Source: Verticillium longisporum (taxonomy: Eukaryota; Ascomycota; Sordariomycetes; Glomerellales; Plectosphaerellaceae). From it: a DNA stretch of 64,000 bases. The stretch lies in the NCBI GenBank assembly GCA_019188255.1, contig JAETXT010000001.1:7254001-7318000 (forward strand), written 5' to 3'. The position numbers were made by a program, and so were the translations under genes. The notes beneath the pieces are model-generated. The model ran no database searches. It was given only the letters and a program-made list of their open reading frames with translations, and was not told the DNA's origin. Shown one piece after another: positions 1-11,059 of the stretch. How positions within the stretch are numbered: position 1 is the first letter of the stretch; each line of letters begins with the position of its first letter.

Positions 1-472
1 GAGACTTCTTTTTACACTCTTGGAGCAGTGAAAATAGCTCTAGCCTGGCATCGAGGCCATCTTTAAGGTTTTCGCGATATCGCTGGCGCTTGACCTGGTG
101 CTCCCCGTCGCTCTCAAGAGAGAGCCTGCGCTTGCGGCTTGCATCGACGGGCCTCTGGCGTTTAGCATGATGATCGTCAATATCACCGGAGTGACCTCTT
201 TTACGACTGGACGACTCCTCCGCTAAGGGTCCGCCCTGATCACTGGGCCCGGCAAGGTGCTGGGAAGCAGCAAGAGCCTGGATGGCTCTGGAAAGCCTTT
301 GCTGGAAATTCCGTGATGCGTCCCAGGATTCCATTGGGTACGTTCTGGCTTGAAGTCCCTGTAAGTACTCTATCATATGATCGTGCCACATTATGGAGTG
401 TTCACGCTCTATATATAACGCTTCTTGGATGAAAGGACTGAATTTGAGACTCGAATGGCATGTTTGTGCCAT
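1..472 (-). CDS. hypothetical protein with basic (nuclear-type) stretches, 3' end outside window
   Basis: An open frame of 157 codons runs on the minus strand from an ATG at 470-472 to the window edge without a stop, so the gene is partial. The protein starts MAQTCHSSLK. It has an N-terminal part rich in aromatic and histidine residues, then a polar region with two basic clusters (RKRGHSGD and AKRQRPVDASRKRRLS) that look like nuclear localisation signals. I do not recognise the family. The length without a stop and the biased composition support coding. A splice site near the edge cannot be excluded. Confidence 0.55.
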   Translation of the reverse strand, partial: MAQTCHSSLKFSPFIQEALYIEREHSIMWHDHMIEYLQGLQARTYPMESWDASRNFQQRLSRAIQALAASQHLAGPSDQGGPLAEESSSRKRGHSGDIDDHHAKRQRPVDASRKRRLSLESDGEHQVKRQRYRENLKDGLDARLELFSLLQECKKKS

Positions 473-923
473 TTTAAGGCCTTTATGCCATGACCACGAT
501 GTAGGCCCTGGCACTGAATGATCACGCAGCACGACGCTAAAGGGCTGGCTTGGGACGAAACTGGCTATTATTTCAGGCACAACACATTACACCGCAGTGC
601 GGCAGCTACCGTGCTGCGCCGCTGCAGTTATTCTAATCGAAGCGGTCACCGTGGACAGGATGCTGTCCTGCTTAGACAGAATATAAGCCCTCTCGGAAGC
701 ATTGTACCGGCTACAGGTGGGACTTAAGGAAGCCACTATACCGGCATATCTCCGACATGTTCTCAAGAGAATGTAATAGGTGCTGATATTGGGCATGCAG
801 GGTGGCGCAAAGCCAATAGCTAGTTGTCTCGTGATAGGACTATAACCAGGCAGGCGATCGGTACAAAGGCGTTTCATGACCGCCTTCCCTTTCACAGATT
901 GAGCTACAGAAGTGGACATCAAA
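473..923. other. intergenic, no gene seen
   Basis: This is the space between the start of the partial minus-strand gene and the 3' end of the DUF1996 gene. It has only short open frames on both strands, which overlap neighbours or lack family resemblance. It would hold the promoter of the first gene and the terminator of the second. Confidence 0.4.
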
Positions 924-2069
924 TCACAAGCCCCACCCCCCGAGTGGCCTGTTCCCAGGCAATGTGTCGAGAACCCCCGTGAGAAGTTCATCTATGAGAG
1001 GACTGCTTTCACTTCTGCAGTTGTCAACGGTACTCGGCGTAACACCCGGGCAAGAGTGAATGCCCTCAAACCCCGCATTGCAGGTGTTGATGACGTTCTG
1101 GAGTACGTTCTCATCCCACGCCGCTAGAAAGTCTGCGTGAGAGCTGTAGCCAGAAACATCCCCGTTGGATAGGACAAATGGCTGAATGCCCTGGCCCTGA
1201 TGCCAGCGGCCCTTGAATGCTGGCGTGTTCCAATAGACCTCGACTTGCATGTGTGGGACGTGGACCCACCCCCGCGGGCAATTGTACTTCGTGCCTTGGA
1301 TGGTAGGGAACGCCATATTTGTTTGGTACTCATCAAGCCGTTTGCTGGGGTCGTAGCAATACGGCATGTGAATGTCCGCCCGCAAGGGAGACGCGAAACC
1401 GTCACAGTCAACGTGGGGAAATCCAGTGCCGGCTTCAGGGTTGTCTGGGTCCATCTCGCCTGCTGTAGAGCCGTCAGACTCTGGAGGCCACGAAGGGGGC
1501 TCGAAGAGGTTCTGCCGTCGAGGGCAGGTCCACTGCACTGGTTGAATTTCTCCGGCGTCCGGGTCCAAGTTGAGCTTTCCGCGAGTTCCTGGCGAGACTC
1601 GAGTGGTAGCGTTGCCGCTGACGATCTGGAGACCACGAGGGAAAGCCATAATATTGTCGTCCGTCGGTTCAAAGCTAGACCTAGTCAACCTCAGACCCAG
1701 ACCGTCTGCTGCATCCACCTACAAGTAATAAACATTGACGTAGCCAATGTCGACTGGTTCAAACCTTCCGGTTGTAGGATCATGGAAGTAGAGCCACGGA
1801 AACCAATAAGCGCTTTTATCGTCAGCAGCCTTTGCGTTCGTGCACGTGGACCGCGTCATGCTCTCGCCGGTGGCATCAGCCGCAAATGCACTGCCGCCCA
1901 TGACTCCGTGGACGTGCTCGGACACGCGGTTGGGAAACACGATGGGGTCAATCCGACCCTGAACAATTTCGTGGCCATTGAACTGCAGGAGGGCAAACGT
2001 CCTTCTGTCATGCGCGGCTTGACAAAGACGCAAGACAATTGTCGCGATAATCGTGGCTCGGAGATGCAT
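924..2069 (-). CDS. secreted DUF1996 domain protein
   Basis: Two exons (2069-1723 and 1680-924) join over a 42-nt GT-AG intron to give 367 residues; the total length is divisible by three. The start at 2067-2069 gives a signal peptide (MHLRATIIATIVLRLCQAAH). The body shows the DUF1996 pattern: RIDPIVFPNRVSEHVHGVMG, the STCTNAKAADDKSAYW segment, GYVNVYYL at the exon junction, then MAFPRGLQIVSGNA, VDCDGFASPLRADIHMPYC, CPRGWVHVPHMQVEVYW and the C-terminal cysteines NTCNAGFEGIHSCPG. The family is secreted and common in ascomycetes; its biochemical role is not established. No C-terminal WSC domain is present, unlike some family members. The intron is unusually short. Confidence 0.88.
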
Positions 2070-2385
2070 GGTCAAGAATGGTACGGGTGCACCAGCACGA
2101 GGGAGCACCGTGTTAGGCAGTCCCCTTGATTGCCCTGAATAGATGGTTGTCAAATATATCATCTGCCACAGACCAGGGCCCAGAATGTGGACGAATATTG
2201 GCGGTCGACACCCCACACTAAATGGGACGTCTTGCGGGCCCTGAATCCATCACGTAGGAGGTCCCTGGAATGGGCTCTAGCGAGGGAGCAGAACCCTCAC
2301 TTGGCTTGCCTGCTCTCTGGCGATACTTGAACGGGATGCTGGCACCAGCACAACCTTTACAGTACGGCGCCAAACGATCCACACA
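2070..2385. promoter_or_regulatory. shared upstream region of two divergent genes
   Basis: 316 bp lie between the divergently oriented DUF1996 gene and the coiled-coil gene starting at 2386, so both promoters must be here. I see no clear TATA box or known operator. A GGGCCCTGA word occurs near 2236, one of several such words in intergenic parts of this window. Confidence 0.4.
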
Positions 2386-2974
2386 ATGAACCAAAGTGAA
2401 TCTCAGGTACGTCTACTGTAACACCCGGTTATTGATGATGCCCTAAAATATTTAGACTGTCCAGACCGAGACAGAACCATGCCCACCTCGCCCGGATCGG
2501 ACAGGTGAAACCAATTTTGACGAGACTCGCCGGAAGCTGTACGAGATATCGTACATGATCCTGGACGTTTACAACGCAGTGGGTGAGTATGAAAGGCCGC
2601 CTTGCCAGTGCGAAGACTACAGGCAAGAGCTACGCCTCGCTCGACAGAAGCTACACGGTACATTGGAGGCAAACAGAGCTCTGAGCAAAGAAAATGAGAA
2701 ACTTCGGTTCAAGCTTGAGCACCAAAGTCGAGCCCAGAGGGCTGACCGAGACGGAGTAGTGGGTATGCATGACGACCTGTACAGGAGGATGAAAACCATT
2801 GAAACGACGTTTCAGCAGATAAGACAGGAGCAGGAGTTGCCGCCACCTCCGCCACCACCGAAGGTTCAACATATAGCCAAGCACATGAGGAGCAATTTGG
2901 AGGACAAGTTGGATGGAAAACCAAGTTTGCGGGATCGAGTCAAGGCAGCACTCTTTGACCCTGGGGAGTCATAA
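2386..2974 (+). CDS. small coiled-coil protein
   Basis: ATG at 2386 starts a 21-nt first exon, then a 49-nt GT-AG intron (2407-2455) and a 519-nt second exon, in phase, giving 179 residues. The protein is hydrophilic. A charged coiled coil covers roughly residues 60-125 (for example LRLARQKLHGTLEANRAL, then KENEKLRFKLEHQS), followed by a run of seven prolines and a basic-acidic tail ending RDRVKAALFDPGES. I recognise no catalytic domain. The general plan resembles the gene at 19554-20112. The micro-exon start is supported by an uninterrupted reading frame across the junction. Confidence 0.6.
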
Positions 2975-3119
2975 CACGATATATGCATGAGTAGATAGCT
3001 TTTGAACAAACTATTGAACCTCGCGCACAGCGCAATTCATGAAATGAAGGAAGCCAGCCCCTGAGGCATGTGAACTTGGAAATGCGACGGAGCACAACTT
3101 AATCTAACACTATAGTTCT

Positions 3120-6100
3120 TCAATCCGCTCTGCGTCTCTTTTGAGGGCCGTTCTCTAGGTACTCACCCTTTCTCTTGTACCTTCTTTTGCGGCAACTCCT
3201 TCTTCCAAAGACTGCATCAAGCCCTTGGAGCGCCACCAACCGTTCTATGGTAAATGGCGAGTTGCTGATATGGCAGGCTGCTGATGTCCCTTCCCTTAGG
3301 GCTATTGTGAGCTTTCCGTACGTGTCTAGTTCGACTACCTTGCGGAAGTTTCCCTCTTTGTCAAAGCACGTCGGGTCATTGACTGCGGATAAGGGCATGT
3401 CATTCACCACAATTTGCGCCGAGTTGTCAGACATGAGGGAGAATAGCTCCTGAAACCCCTGCTCGCTCCTTCGGATTGTGCACAGAATCGTCCCAGTACC
3501 GATGTATCGCCCTCCAAGTCGTTCGGGTAGAGCATCCAACTCAAAGTAGAATAGAGACGCAACCATGCAACGACATAGGTGAGCTATCGGCTCGGCCAAC
3601 GATGGGTCGTTACGCGCTTTTCTCCCCATCTCCGGCATGGAGGTTGCGCTGTCGAGCATCGGCTCATCGCCCTCAAAGTGGACGTTCAGGCGGTGGTACC
3701 GGGATCGCATCTGGAATACCTGCCTTACCTTCTTGTCACTCATCTTCTCCCAAAAGAGTCGTCCGAGCCTTGGGACAGCCCCATTTCCCCACACGTTACG
3801 CATATCATCTGTCGCCGCGGAATTACTGGGCTGACTCTCGCCCGTGCCTATGGAGACGATGTAATCGGCTTCGTTGAGGAGAGGGAACAGGGCCGCTACC
3901 TCGCAGAGTGCGGAGAGGGTCGGGTCGACGAGCGGGCCGGCGTCTTGGAAGGAGCCAACGCCACGGATATGTTTCGGGGGAAAGAACCTGGAAACGCGTC
4001 AACTTGGGGTCCGTATGGAACGAGTGTTTTCGATATAGACGACGTTTCCTACGTACCCAGGAGCAGCAGAAGCAGCTCTCCCGCTGTAGTCCGTGTCAGT
4101 CAGGTCCAGGGTATTACCTCGGGCCACTTACACTTCCCACACAGGCACGTTTCCTAATCCCTCTCTCGGCCTAACTACATAGTCTTGAATCTATCAGATC
4201 CACGGTCCTCCGTGATTGGGAAGCTAAAGTAGAATCCGATGGACATACCTTGGTCTTCCTGTCTCGTTCCAACGCCGTTGTAATTGGTGAATATTCTCTC
4301 CAGAGGCTTCTTGTCGATTGTGGCCACAGGCAAGCCCACTCGTGTCCCGGTGGAACTTGCATGAGAAATATCAAGCATGCCTCTGGCATTATGCGTGAGC
4401 CGGAGAGCCTCCTCTATAGTTTTGGGGGAGTATTGACCATCCGCACATAACCATATCAGCAGGTTGACGAGCCGAGTGAAAGATGAGAAAGGAGCGAAGT
4501 GGTCGAGAAGACGTCCAACACATTCCCTCAAGAATGAAGGGACGAATGGAATCCGCAAGCCACGACGGCGTTGGAACACCCGCTTGGCCAGCTCCTTGAA
4601 TCGTTTGATTGCTTGATCTACAGTCGATCCGTTAAGACAAAGTTCAGCCGTGATCAACCCCCCTGGAAAATGTCAGTCTAGGTCGGGAAGACTTGGCAGG
4701 GGCGCTGACCCGAGCTGATCCCAAAGAATACTTTAATAAACCGAGTTAATGGTATCGGCAAGTTGATCGAGTCGTGGATGCGTTTCAAGATCTCCAGGGA
4801 TACAATACCGCGCACACCGCCGCCGTCTAGACAAAACACGCCCACCCCAGCCGTAGGTGGATGCCTTCGGATGACAGCTTCCTCGGGCAACAAGCTGTCG
4901 CAAAGATGGCATTCACTATACAGGGTAGTCCAGGGGTCCTTATCAGACGGGCGTCCGTAGTCCCAAACGCAATTGTCGCAATGAACGTGCCCGCAAGGCA
5001 GACCGTGTTGGGGAATGTGGGACAAACAGGACAAGCACACGCGGGTGCTATGAGCCTGAAGCCAGCGAGACTTGAAGCTCTTGAGTAAGCGCAGGTGCAT
5101 GTCTGAAGCTGAAATTGACTCCCGGGTAAGTCCCCTGAAACATTCCGCGAAGTGAGCCTCGATCTGGCGGACGAGCCCACTACCCGTGTATGTGCTGGAA
5201 AATCCATTAAGATCCACTGCCTCATCCGAGAACACCCGGTGAAGCATGCCGTTGTATAGGTCTTTAAAGACATCTACAGGATCGAAGACTAGATCTCTGT
5301 CAGCTTCGGCAAGCCGTTCGCCTTCCGGGCCTACTTACAGTGTGCACCAGGTGGATAAGCATCCAGGGAAAGACTCGACCCAATTAGGGGCAATGCAAAG
5401 TTTGTCATGTCTGTCGGTGACTTGACATGGCGTAGAAAGTTGGCAATGTGGCTTTCTAAATTCGCAGGAACTGGGCTATGATATCTAGATCCCTGGATGA
5501 AATTGAAAGTGTCATCGGGAGTGTCCGCGAAATAATCACATGCCATGTCCAGGAATGCAGCGAAATGTATGATCGAAAATAAGCATCGCGTATTTACCCT
5601 GCTCTGGCGCACCTCATCCGAGCTTCTCATCAAGCGTTCTTTTAGGGCTCTGTGGCGGGCAGTGGCAGATATACGGGCGTGGGGAAAGAGGGCCACTACC
5701 TCGATCTGCGAAGCCAAGGTCAAAGGGTGCTTCCCTGCTCCTTTCTCCAGGATCTCCAAGAGGTCTATCTTTGCCCTTCTCTCGCTCTCAGCCCCATGGG
5801 GAACCGTTGAAGTCGCGATGATTATCCTCGGGTGGGTGCTCGCTAGACCCTGGGAGGAATCGCCTCGGTCCAGCCACGTCATGAGATGTCGCGCGACCCC
5901 TTCCAGGCCACCGAGGTCATCGGAGAAGAAGCAGAAAGCGTCGCCGAAGGGGCGAAGCAGGCGGCTAAAGAGCTCGTCGGCAGCATGGTCCTTCGCAGCC
6001 GGCTGTGTTGGCCTCATGAGAGTTCGCCTTCTCACGTCCTGCGGGTAGGCTTTGGGGAATGTTTCGAAATACTCATCAGGAAATCCACCTTCGGCTATCA

Positions 6101-6380
6101 GTAGTGGCCTGTCGTAAAAGCTGCTCTGAGAAGCAAGATGTAGGTGGATCGCCGCAGGTTCTGGCGGCGAACCCGCCTGCTGGGCTCTTTTCACGCCAAA
6201 CAGCTCCTGGAGCGCGGCCGTCTTGGCCCTGTGACCGACTAGGACAAGCAAACTCGGTTGCTGGGCATCTGGACGCGAGGTCTGGGCTGCGACCTGGCGA
6301 GGCCGGTTGGAGATTACGAGGTCGGTGGTGTTCTCGTAAGAGCTGAGTCCCAGCCAGAACGTCGGGCTACGGAGCTTCAT
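3120..6380 (-). CDS. patatin-like phospholipase with central RING-type zinc finger
   Basis: Six exons on the minus strand (6380-5339, 5288-4710, 4662-4249, 4183-4132, 4083-4057, 3987-3120) join in phase to 2982 nt, 993 residues. An N-terminal region of about 350 residues has no recognised motif. A cysteine/histidine array at about 432-477 (CLSC, CGHVHCDNC, CHLC) looks like a RING-type zinc finger. The patatin domain follows: oxyanion loop DGGGVRG (about 502-508), nucleophile elbow GISSG (about 537-541, serine 539 or 540), and the late aspartate in SFQDAG (about 720), where family members usually have DGG or DGA. The family are lipid acyl hydrolases acting on membrane phospholipids; catalysis uses the Ser-Asp dyad. 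The C-terminus is very basic (KKRRYKRKG-like). The 27-nt exon at 4083-4057 is needed to keep the domain intact. No frame break was found. Confidence 0.85.
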
Positions 6381-6624
6381 AGCGATGATGCTATAAAGAA
6401 GAAAATCAAGAGCGAGCGGACCTTATTGGTATTGGGACTCCTACTATATGTGCGATTGCTGTATTCTGCATGAGCCTGGCGGCCTGGAAAGAGGCCCTGG
6501 ACGAGAATGTCTGCTGAGACAAGAATTGGGCCATTCCTCCACCACTACATAAGGCGCTTTATACCCTGAGTAGGAGGTGTCCTACCCGTAGTCACTTTCC
6601 AGCGCATGCCCTGACGGCTTCATC

Positions 6625-7128
6625 ATGAAGCCGCGCCGACTATTTCGACTAGAATGTTGCTTGTGCTGCAAGCGGAGGTCGTCTAGAAAGCGAATTTCTG
6701 GACCAGATGACACTCTAGACCGTTTTATCTGCTCCAGGCAGTACTGTCGCGGTGTGAAAGGCTTCTTGAGGGGCTTCCTGCGTCCAATGTTGAGTCCTTT
6801 TGAGACTCTTCATCGCGACCATAATAGCACCCCCGATGTCAGCGGCAGGAGGGTCGATTTCGAGAGTCCGACGAGTTCGTTAATCGAACTCCCTGGCGAC
6901 GAGGTATTCGCACACAAAGACCAGTGCCTGCAAAGTGGTGAAGAGAAGGTGGGAATCACTCATTTTGAATTGCCGGACACAGGAAAGGTGGAGCTCGCAG
7001 GTGGAATTTGGCCACATCGCATGAATGCTCAGGTTTACAGCCAGGTATACAGTCCTTTCAAGTGTCCAGACTCTCCGGGCCCTCCAACAGTCAGATTCTG
7101 GACAAAGCCGGCTTGGTCAATGTGCTAG
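6625..7128 (+). CDS. hypothetical cysteine- and arginine-rich protein
   Basis: A single open frame of 167 residues starts at an ATG. The N-terminus is basic and cysteine-rich (MKPRRLFRLECCLCCKRRSS), and the rest is polar with a short segment FELPDTGKVELAGG. I recognise no family. Two possible donors near 7030-7050 (CAG/GTTTACAG and CAG/GTATACAG) leave room for a 3' intron and a different C-terminus. The evidence is mostly the length of the open frame. Confidence 0.4.
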   Translation: MKPRRLFRLECCLCCKRRSSRKRISGPDDTLDRFICSRQYCRGVKGFLRGFLRPMLSPFETLHRDHNSTPDVSGRRVDFESPTSSLIELPGDEVFAHKDQCLQSGEEKVGITHFELPDTGKVELAGGIWPHRMNAQVYSQVYSPFKCPDSPGPPTVRFWTKPAWSMC

Positions 7129-7552
7129 AGACGCTTCAGCGTTGTACAATATAAAGTAGTACTGTATACGAGATCTATCTGCAAATATGGTGACAGCACG
7201 ATATGTAGCGTCCAAGTCTATAAGTACGGCCATGTGCAGTAGTGTACTGATGGCGATGCATCCTATAAGATGGCTGAGTCCACACGGATAGCCAGCCGGG
7301 TCACATACGGCTCTGTCAATATTCAGTTCATGGAATGTCTGAGGAATGTAGGAGTAGGACGAGAACACGGTCTTTCCTCCTCTAATCAACTGGCTCGCGT
7401 TCCAGGCCTATTGAGGGGCCAAGCTTCAGGACCAAAATGGCGAGTAACTTTGGTTTCTTGACCTTCTGCTGTCTTTATCTCATCTAGCATCACTTCATCC
7501 CCAGAGCCATCGATCTTCCTTCCTCACTGACATTGCATCCTTGTCTTTCAAG
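7129..7552. promoter_or_regulatory. upstream region of the chitinase gene
   Basis: 424 bp precede the chitinase start. Pyrimidine-rich stretches (ttccttcctcactg, ttgtctttcaag) directly precede the ATG, as is common for fungal leaders. No specific operator could be assigned. Confidence 0.4.
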
Positions 7553-8933
7553 ATGGCGGCTACTTTTCGCGCACTTCTCGTGCTGCTGGCATGGGCCAAG
7601 GTATCCTCCTGCTATCAAAATGCAGTCTACTTCCCAAACTGGTGAGCCAATGTTTTACTTGAAGGATAGTTGACAACCATTAACATGCTATCAGGGCAAT
7701 CTATGGGCGAGACTACCATCCCCAGGACCTTCCCGCCACGAAGGTCACCCATGTTCTATACGCCTTCTTGAATCTGCGACCGTCAGGGGAGGTGTAGGTT
7801 CCATCAGTCTGTGTCGAGGGCGAACACTGGAAATGACTGGTTGCTAGCTATTCCGAAGATACCTATGCCGACTTGGAGAAACATTATCCGACCGACTGTA
7901 AGTCACTGTCCACTGCCATGACATGACACTGACCAACTTGGCAGCATGGAACGAGAGCGGGCTCAATGCCTATGGCTGTGTCAAACAGCTCTTCCTCCTG
8001 AAGAAATCAAATCGCCACATGAGAACCATCCTAAGCATTGGCGGATGGACGCTGTCCACCAACTTTCCCATCGCGGCGAGCACGGAGGCGGGCAGGTTGA
8101 CATTCGCCCAGTCCTCCGTGGCCCTAATGAAGGATTGGGGATTCGACGGCATTGACATCGATTGGGAATACCCACGGAACGAGAGAGAGGCGGAAGACTT
8201 CGCTCTCCTGCTGACTGCAGTGCGTAACGAGCTCAATGTATATAAGTCGACGTACTCCCCCGACTACGACTTTCTCTTGACGATCGCGTCGCCCGCTGGG
8301 CAGACTCATTATGAGAAGCTCGATCTCAGAAGAATCTCGGGGATTGTCGATACCTTTTATCTGATGGCCTATGATTATTCTGGCGCATGGGACTCATATG
8401 CCGCTCATCAGGCAAACCTCTACCCAAACGCGGTAAACGACACGGCGACTCCCTTCTCTACAGATGCTGCCATCACGGCCTACCTCAAAGCCGGAGTCCC
8501 CGCTTCTCAGATAGCCCTCGGCATGCCGCTGTATGGCCGCGCTTTTCAGAACACGGACGGGCTAGGGAAGCCATTCTCAGGAATAGGTGGGGGTTCGTGG
8601 GAAGACGGCGTATGGGATTACAAGGTCCTCCCTCACCTCGGCGCTACCATCTCCAATGATGACGTAGCCCAGGCTTCTTTTAGTTACGATCATCAAAGCA
8701 GAACATTCATTTCATTCGACACGCCGAGCTCGTTGAGGACGAAGGTTTCTTACATCAAAGAGAAAGGGCTCTCGGGGTCCATGTTCTGGGAGGTCAGTGG
8801 CGATAAAACGGATGAGGATAGCCTGGTCGCAACGAGCTTCGAGCTTTTAGGATCTCTTGATGCAAGACGGGGCCTAAATCAGCTTTGTTATCCCGACAGC
8901 CGATATGAAAACATCAGGGCGGGAATGGAATAA
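7553..8933 (+). CDS. secreted GH18 endochitinase (ech42/chit1 type)
   Basis: Four exons (7553-7641, 7695-7793, 7848-7897, 7945-8933) with introns of 53, 54 and 47 nt join in phase to 408 residues. A signal peptide ([19 protein letters not shown]) precedes [20 protein letters not shown], the first beta strand of a GH18 barrel. [12 protein letters not shown] is the second conserved strand, and [10 protein letters not shown] at about 147-156 is the catalytic DxxDxDxE motif with Glu154 as the proton donor. Later motifs are [21 protein letters not shown] and [11 protein letters not shown]. There is no chitin-binding module, as expected for subgroup A fungal chitinases. The enzyme cleaves beta-1,4-GlcNAc chains outside the cell, in wall turnover, mycoparasitism or insect or nematode infection. 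All catalytic residues are present. Confidence 0.95.
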
Positions 8934-9103
8934 TGGGGACCAGATACGGGCTTTGGGTTGCTCTATGTGGTATGTTGCTAGGCAACACAGGCGCAACAGC
9001 CAGGACCTGTTCTGGGACAATCATTTCATTATTAGTTCAGGTAAAGTCAACCATCTCCCAGCAAGTTCCACCCTCGTGAAGATACCACTTTACCTTTCTT
9101 CTA

Positions 9104-9571
9104 ATGGTCTATTCATTTTGGGTTTTATGCTTCGTCTTTTTGCCCATCTTCGGCCCTGTCTGTAAGGGGTCGGGAGACCGTATGCCGCCAATGCGGAACT
9201 CTACCATGTCCAGCCACAGCATACCATCGGCCATCGCTGAAGCCACCGACCTAAGCAGTTACTATGAGACGGGTGCTGCCTCTTGTTCCTGTGTGGTATC
9301 CTCCGCGGCCTCGACTCTGCCGACGTTAATTCCACTCCCGATCTCCAAGCAAGCATTCAACACCATGGAACCTGCCACTCACTCCCTTGTGCCGACCTAC
9401 AAGAAAAGTTTCTCGAATCGCACCTCTTCAGACAACTCGGCTCAATCTTCGATAAGAATACTAGGGACTGGATCTGTTTCTTCACCTACCACAGCGGTCA
9501 TGGCAAGCGAGGCGACATCGCGGAACTTGGCATCGTTTTTATTACTCTTGACGACGTTGCTTTTGGTATAA
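9104..9571 (+). CDS. possible secreted GPI-anchored Ser/Thr-rich protein
   Basis: An open frame of 155 residues has a hydrophobic N-terminus (MVYSFWVLCFVFLPIFG), a Ser/Thr-rich middle and a hydrophobic C-terminal tail (ASFLLLLTTLLLV), the plan of a GPI-anchored cell-wall protein. A different first exon is possible: an ATG at 8933, overlapping the chitinase stop, starts a signal-peptide-like stretch ([16 protein letters not shown]) with a GTAAAG donor about 110 nt later. The exact structure is uncertain. No family is recognised. Confidence 0.35.
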   Translation: MVYSFWVLCFVFLPIFGPVCKGSGDRMPPMRNSTMSSHSIPSAIAEATDLSSYYETGAASCSCVVSSAASTLPTLIPLPISKQAFNTMEPATHSLVPTYKKSFSNRTSSDNSAQSSIRILGTGSVSSPTTAVMASEATSRNLASFLLLLTTLLLV

Positions 9572-10236
9572 AACGGTTGCAATATATGACGGATGGAATG
9601 CTTGGATAGTTTCTTGCTCTGTACCACGATGTTTCGCCGTTCTTTCAGGTCATCAGAGCAGCCTCCCGTCAGGTCGGCAAATAGTTTGCATGGGTTGCAG
9701 TAGTTCAGGAGCTATGTGTGGACGGACACATGTATGATTCTGGGGTCTCATTCTCTCCATAGCTTTCACGATGCAGCATGTAGGGACAATGTTTAGGTTG
9801 CAACCTGAGCTTCCTTTGAGTTCTGTCAACACTGTTACAGTACGAGATTGAGCCTGAAGATCCTATACCAAACATAGAAGGGTGCCATTCACTACTGTTT
9901 ACTCAGATACATCTACCTACGTGCTATGTATGCGCGATGTATGCGATCCATCAGTGAGACTCAATTTGGGACTTCGCCTGATCTTCTTGGGGGCCTGAAT
10001 TGCGACATAAACTAAGCCCTGATCTAGGGCTCGACCTGGGAAACGATGAGGGCCCTAACTTGGGTCCTGACCGGGCCCTGAATCAGGCCCTGGCTTAGCA
10101 CTCACCCTGATCAGGCATGTGCGACTTTGCCATGAACATCCAGTAGCCTAGAACCTCATTTTGGCATTAAAGGGGCCGATGACCGAGAGAACCGACGCAC
10201 GGGGTAAAACACGCAAGGGAGGCGACCCAAACTACC
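9572..10236. other. intergenic with degenerate GGGCCCTGA words
   Basis: No coding region was found. Between about 9985 and 10085 there is a series of related words such as gggcctgaa, gccctgatc, agggctcgac, gggccctaac and gggccctgaat, a degenerate short repeat. The promoter of the cyclin gene lies at the right end. Confidence 0.45.
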
Positions 10237-10830
10237 ATGTCGTCAACTACGGATTTCAACGCAGCGGCACTTCATAGCTTCCTCAACCAGCCCGTTCATC
10301 CAGCTATGATCATGTACCTGGCAGAATGTGCTTCAGAAGTGATCGAGTGTGTCTCTACATTGGTGCCCTGCCTGGTCCCATCTCTCACACGTCACAAAGG
10401 GCGCGCTCCAGAGTCCGACCCTTCTTGCATTCTCGAGTCCGACCTCCGATTACCGTCGCTGCAGGAATTCATTTACCGATTGGTTGAACTGTCCAAAGTC
10501 GAAACTCCTATCCTCATGTCGACACTCATCTACCTTGCCCGACTCAAAAGACGCTTGCAGTCGTGCAAAGGGTCGCCGTCGACTACCCACCGGATTTTTC
10601 TCGCTGCTCTGATTCTTAGCACCAAGTACCACGACGATACGCCATATTCAACCGGAAGCTGGGCTCGTATTAGCCGCATCGCAACACAGAAGCATACGCT
10701 CAGGCTAAGCTGTAACGATGTCAACCAGATGGAAAGAGAGCTGTTGCTGCTGCTGGACTGGGATGTGAGCATTCCTGAGAGGGATCTTTACATCGAACTG
10801 GGGCCTTTGATCAACTTTATTCGTACGTAA
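10237..10830 (+). CDS. Pcl-type cyclin (Pho85-class CDK partner)
   Basis: The open frame gives 197 residues. A cyclin box is visible: SLQEFIYRLVELSKVETPIL, then MSTLIYLARLKRRL, THRIFLAALILSTKYHDD and NQMERELLLLLDWDVSIPER. This is the pattern of Pcl1/Pcl2-type cyclins, which activate Pho85-like kinases in cell-cycle and nutrient control. The stop follows INFIRT directly. A GTACGTAAG donor sits at the very end, so the true C-terminus may continue in an exon around 10870-11010, where an open frame exists. The cyclin box itself is complete. Confidence 0.8.
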   Translation: MSSTTDFNAAALHSFLNQPVHPAMIMYLAECASEVIECVSTLVPCLVPSLTRHKGRAPESDPSCILESDLRLPSLQEFIYRLVELSKVETPILMSTLIYLARLKRRLQSCKGSPSTTHRIFLAALILSTKYHDDTPYSTGSWARISRIATQKHTLRLSCNDVNQMERELLLLLDWDVSIPERDLYIELGPLINFIRT

Positions 10831-11059
10831 GCTATAGGAGATCAATTCCATAGTGGCAAGGACAGCAGAGACTTGGGGTTCGTGGGCGATATCTCGATTC
10901 CCCAGAGCAATCGCGAGGTTAGGCCGGTACACCCGTCACCCAGCGCGAGTTGGAAGAGAGAAAGAACCAAATACCAAAAAGACTTGCATCTACAGTCCGA
11001 AATCAATCAACCAGCTCAACCGGTCGTTTGTGAACTAGCTCGCCTGGCTTGCCGTGTAA

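Noticed and set aside
587..991. Minus-strand frame of 134 codons
   Set aside because: It overlaps the 3' end of the DUF1996 gene in another frame and shows no protein family or splice support.
1200..2129. Long plus-strand frame of 309 codons
   Set aside because: It is antisense to the DUF1996 gene, whose protein is clearly recognisable with a signal peptide and a consistent intron.
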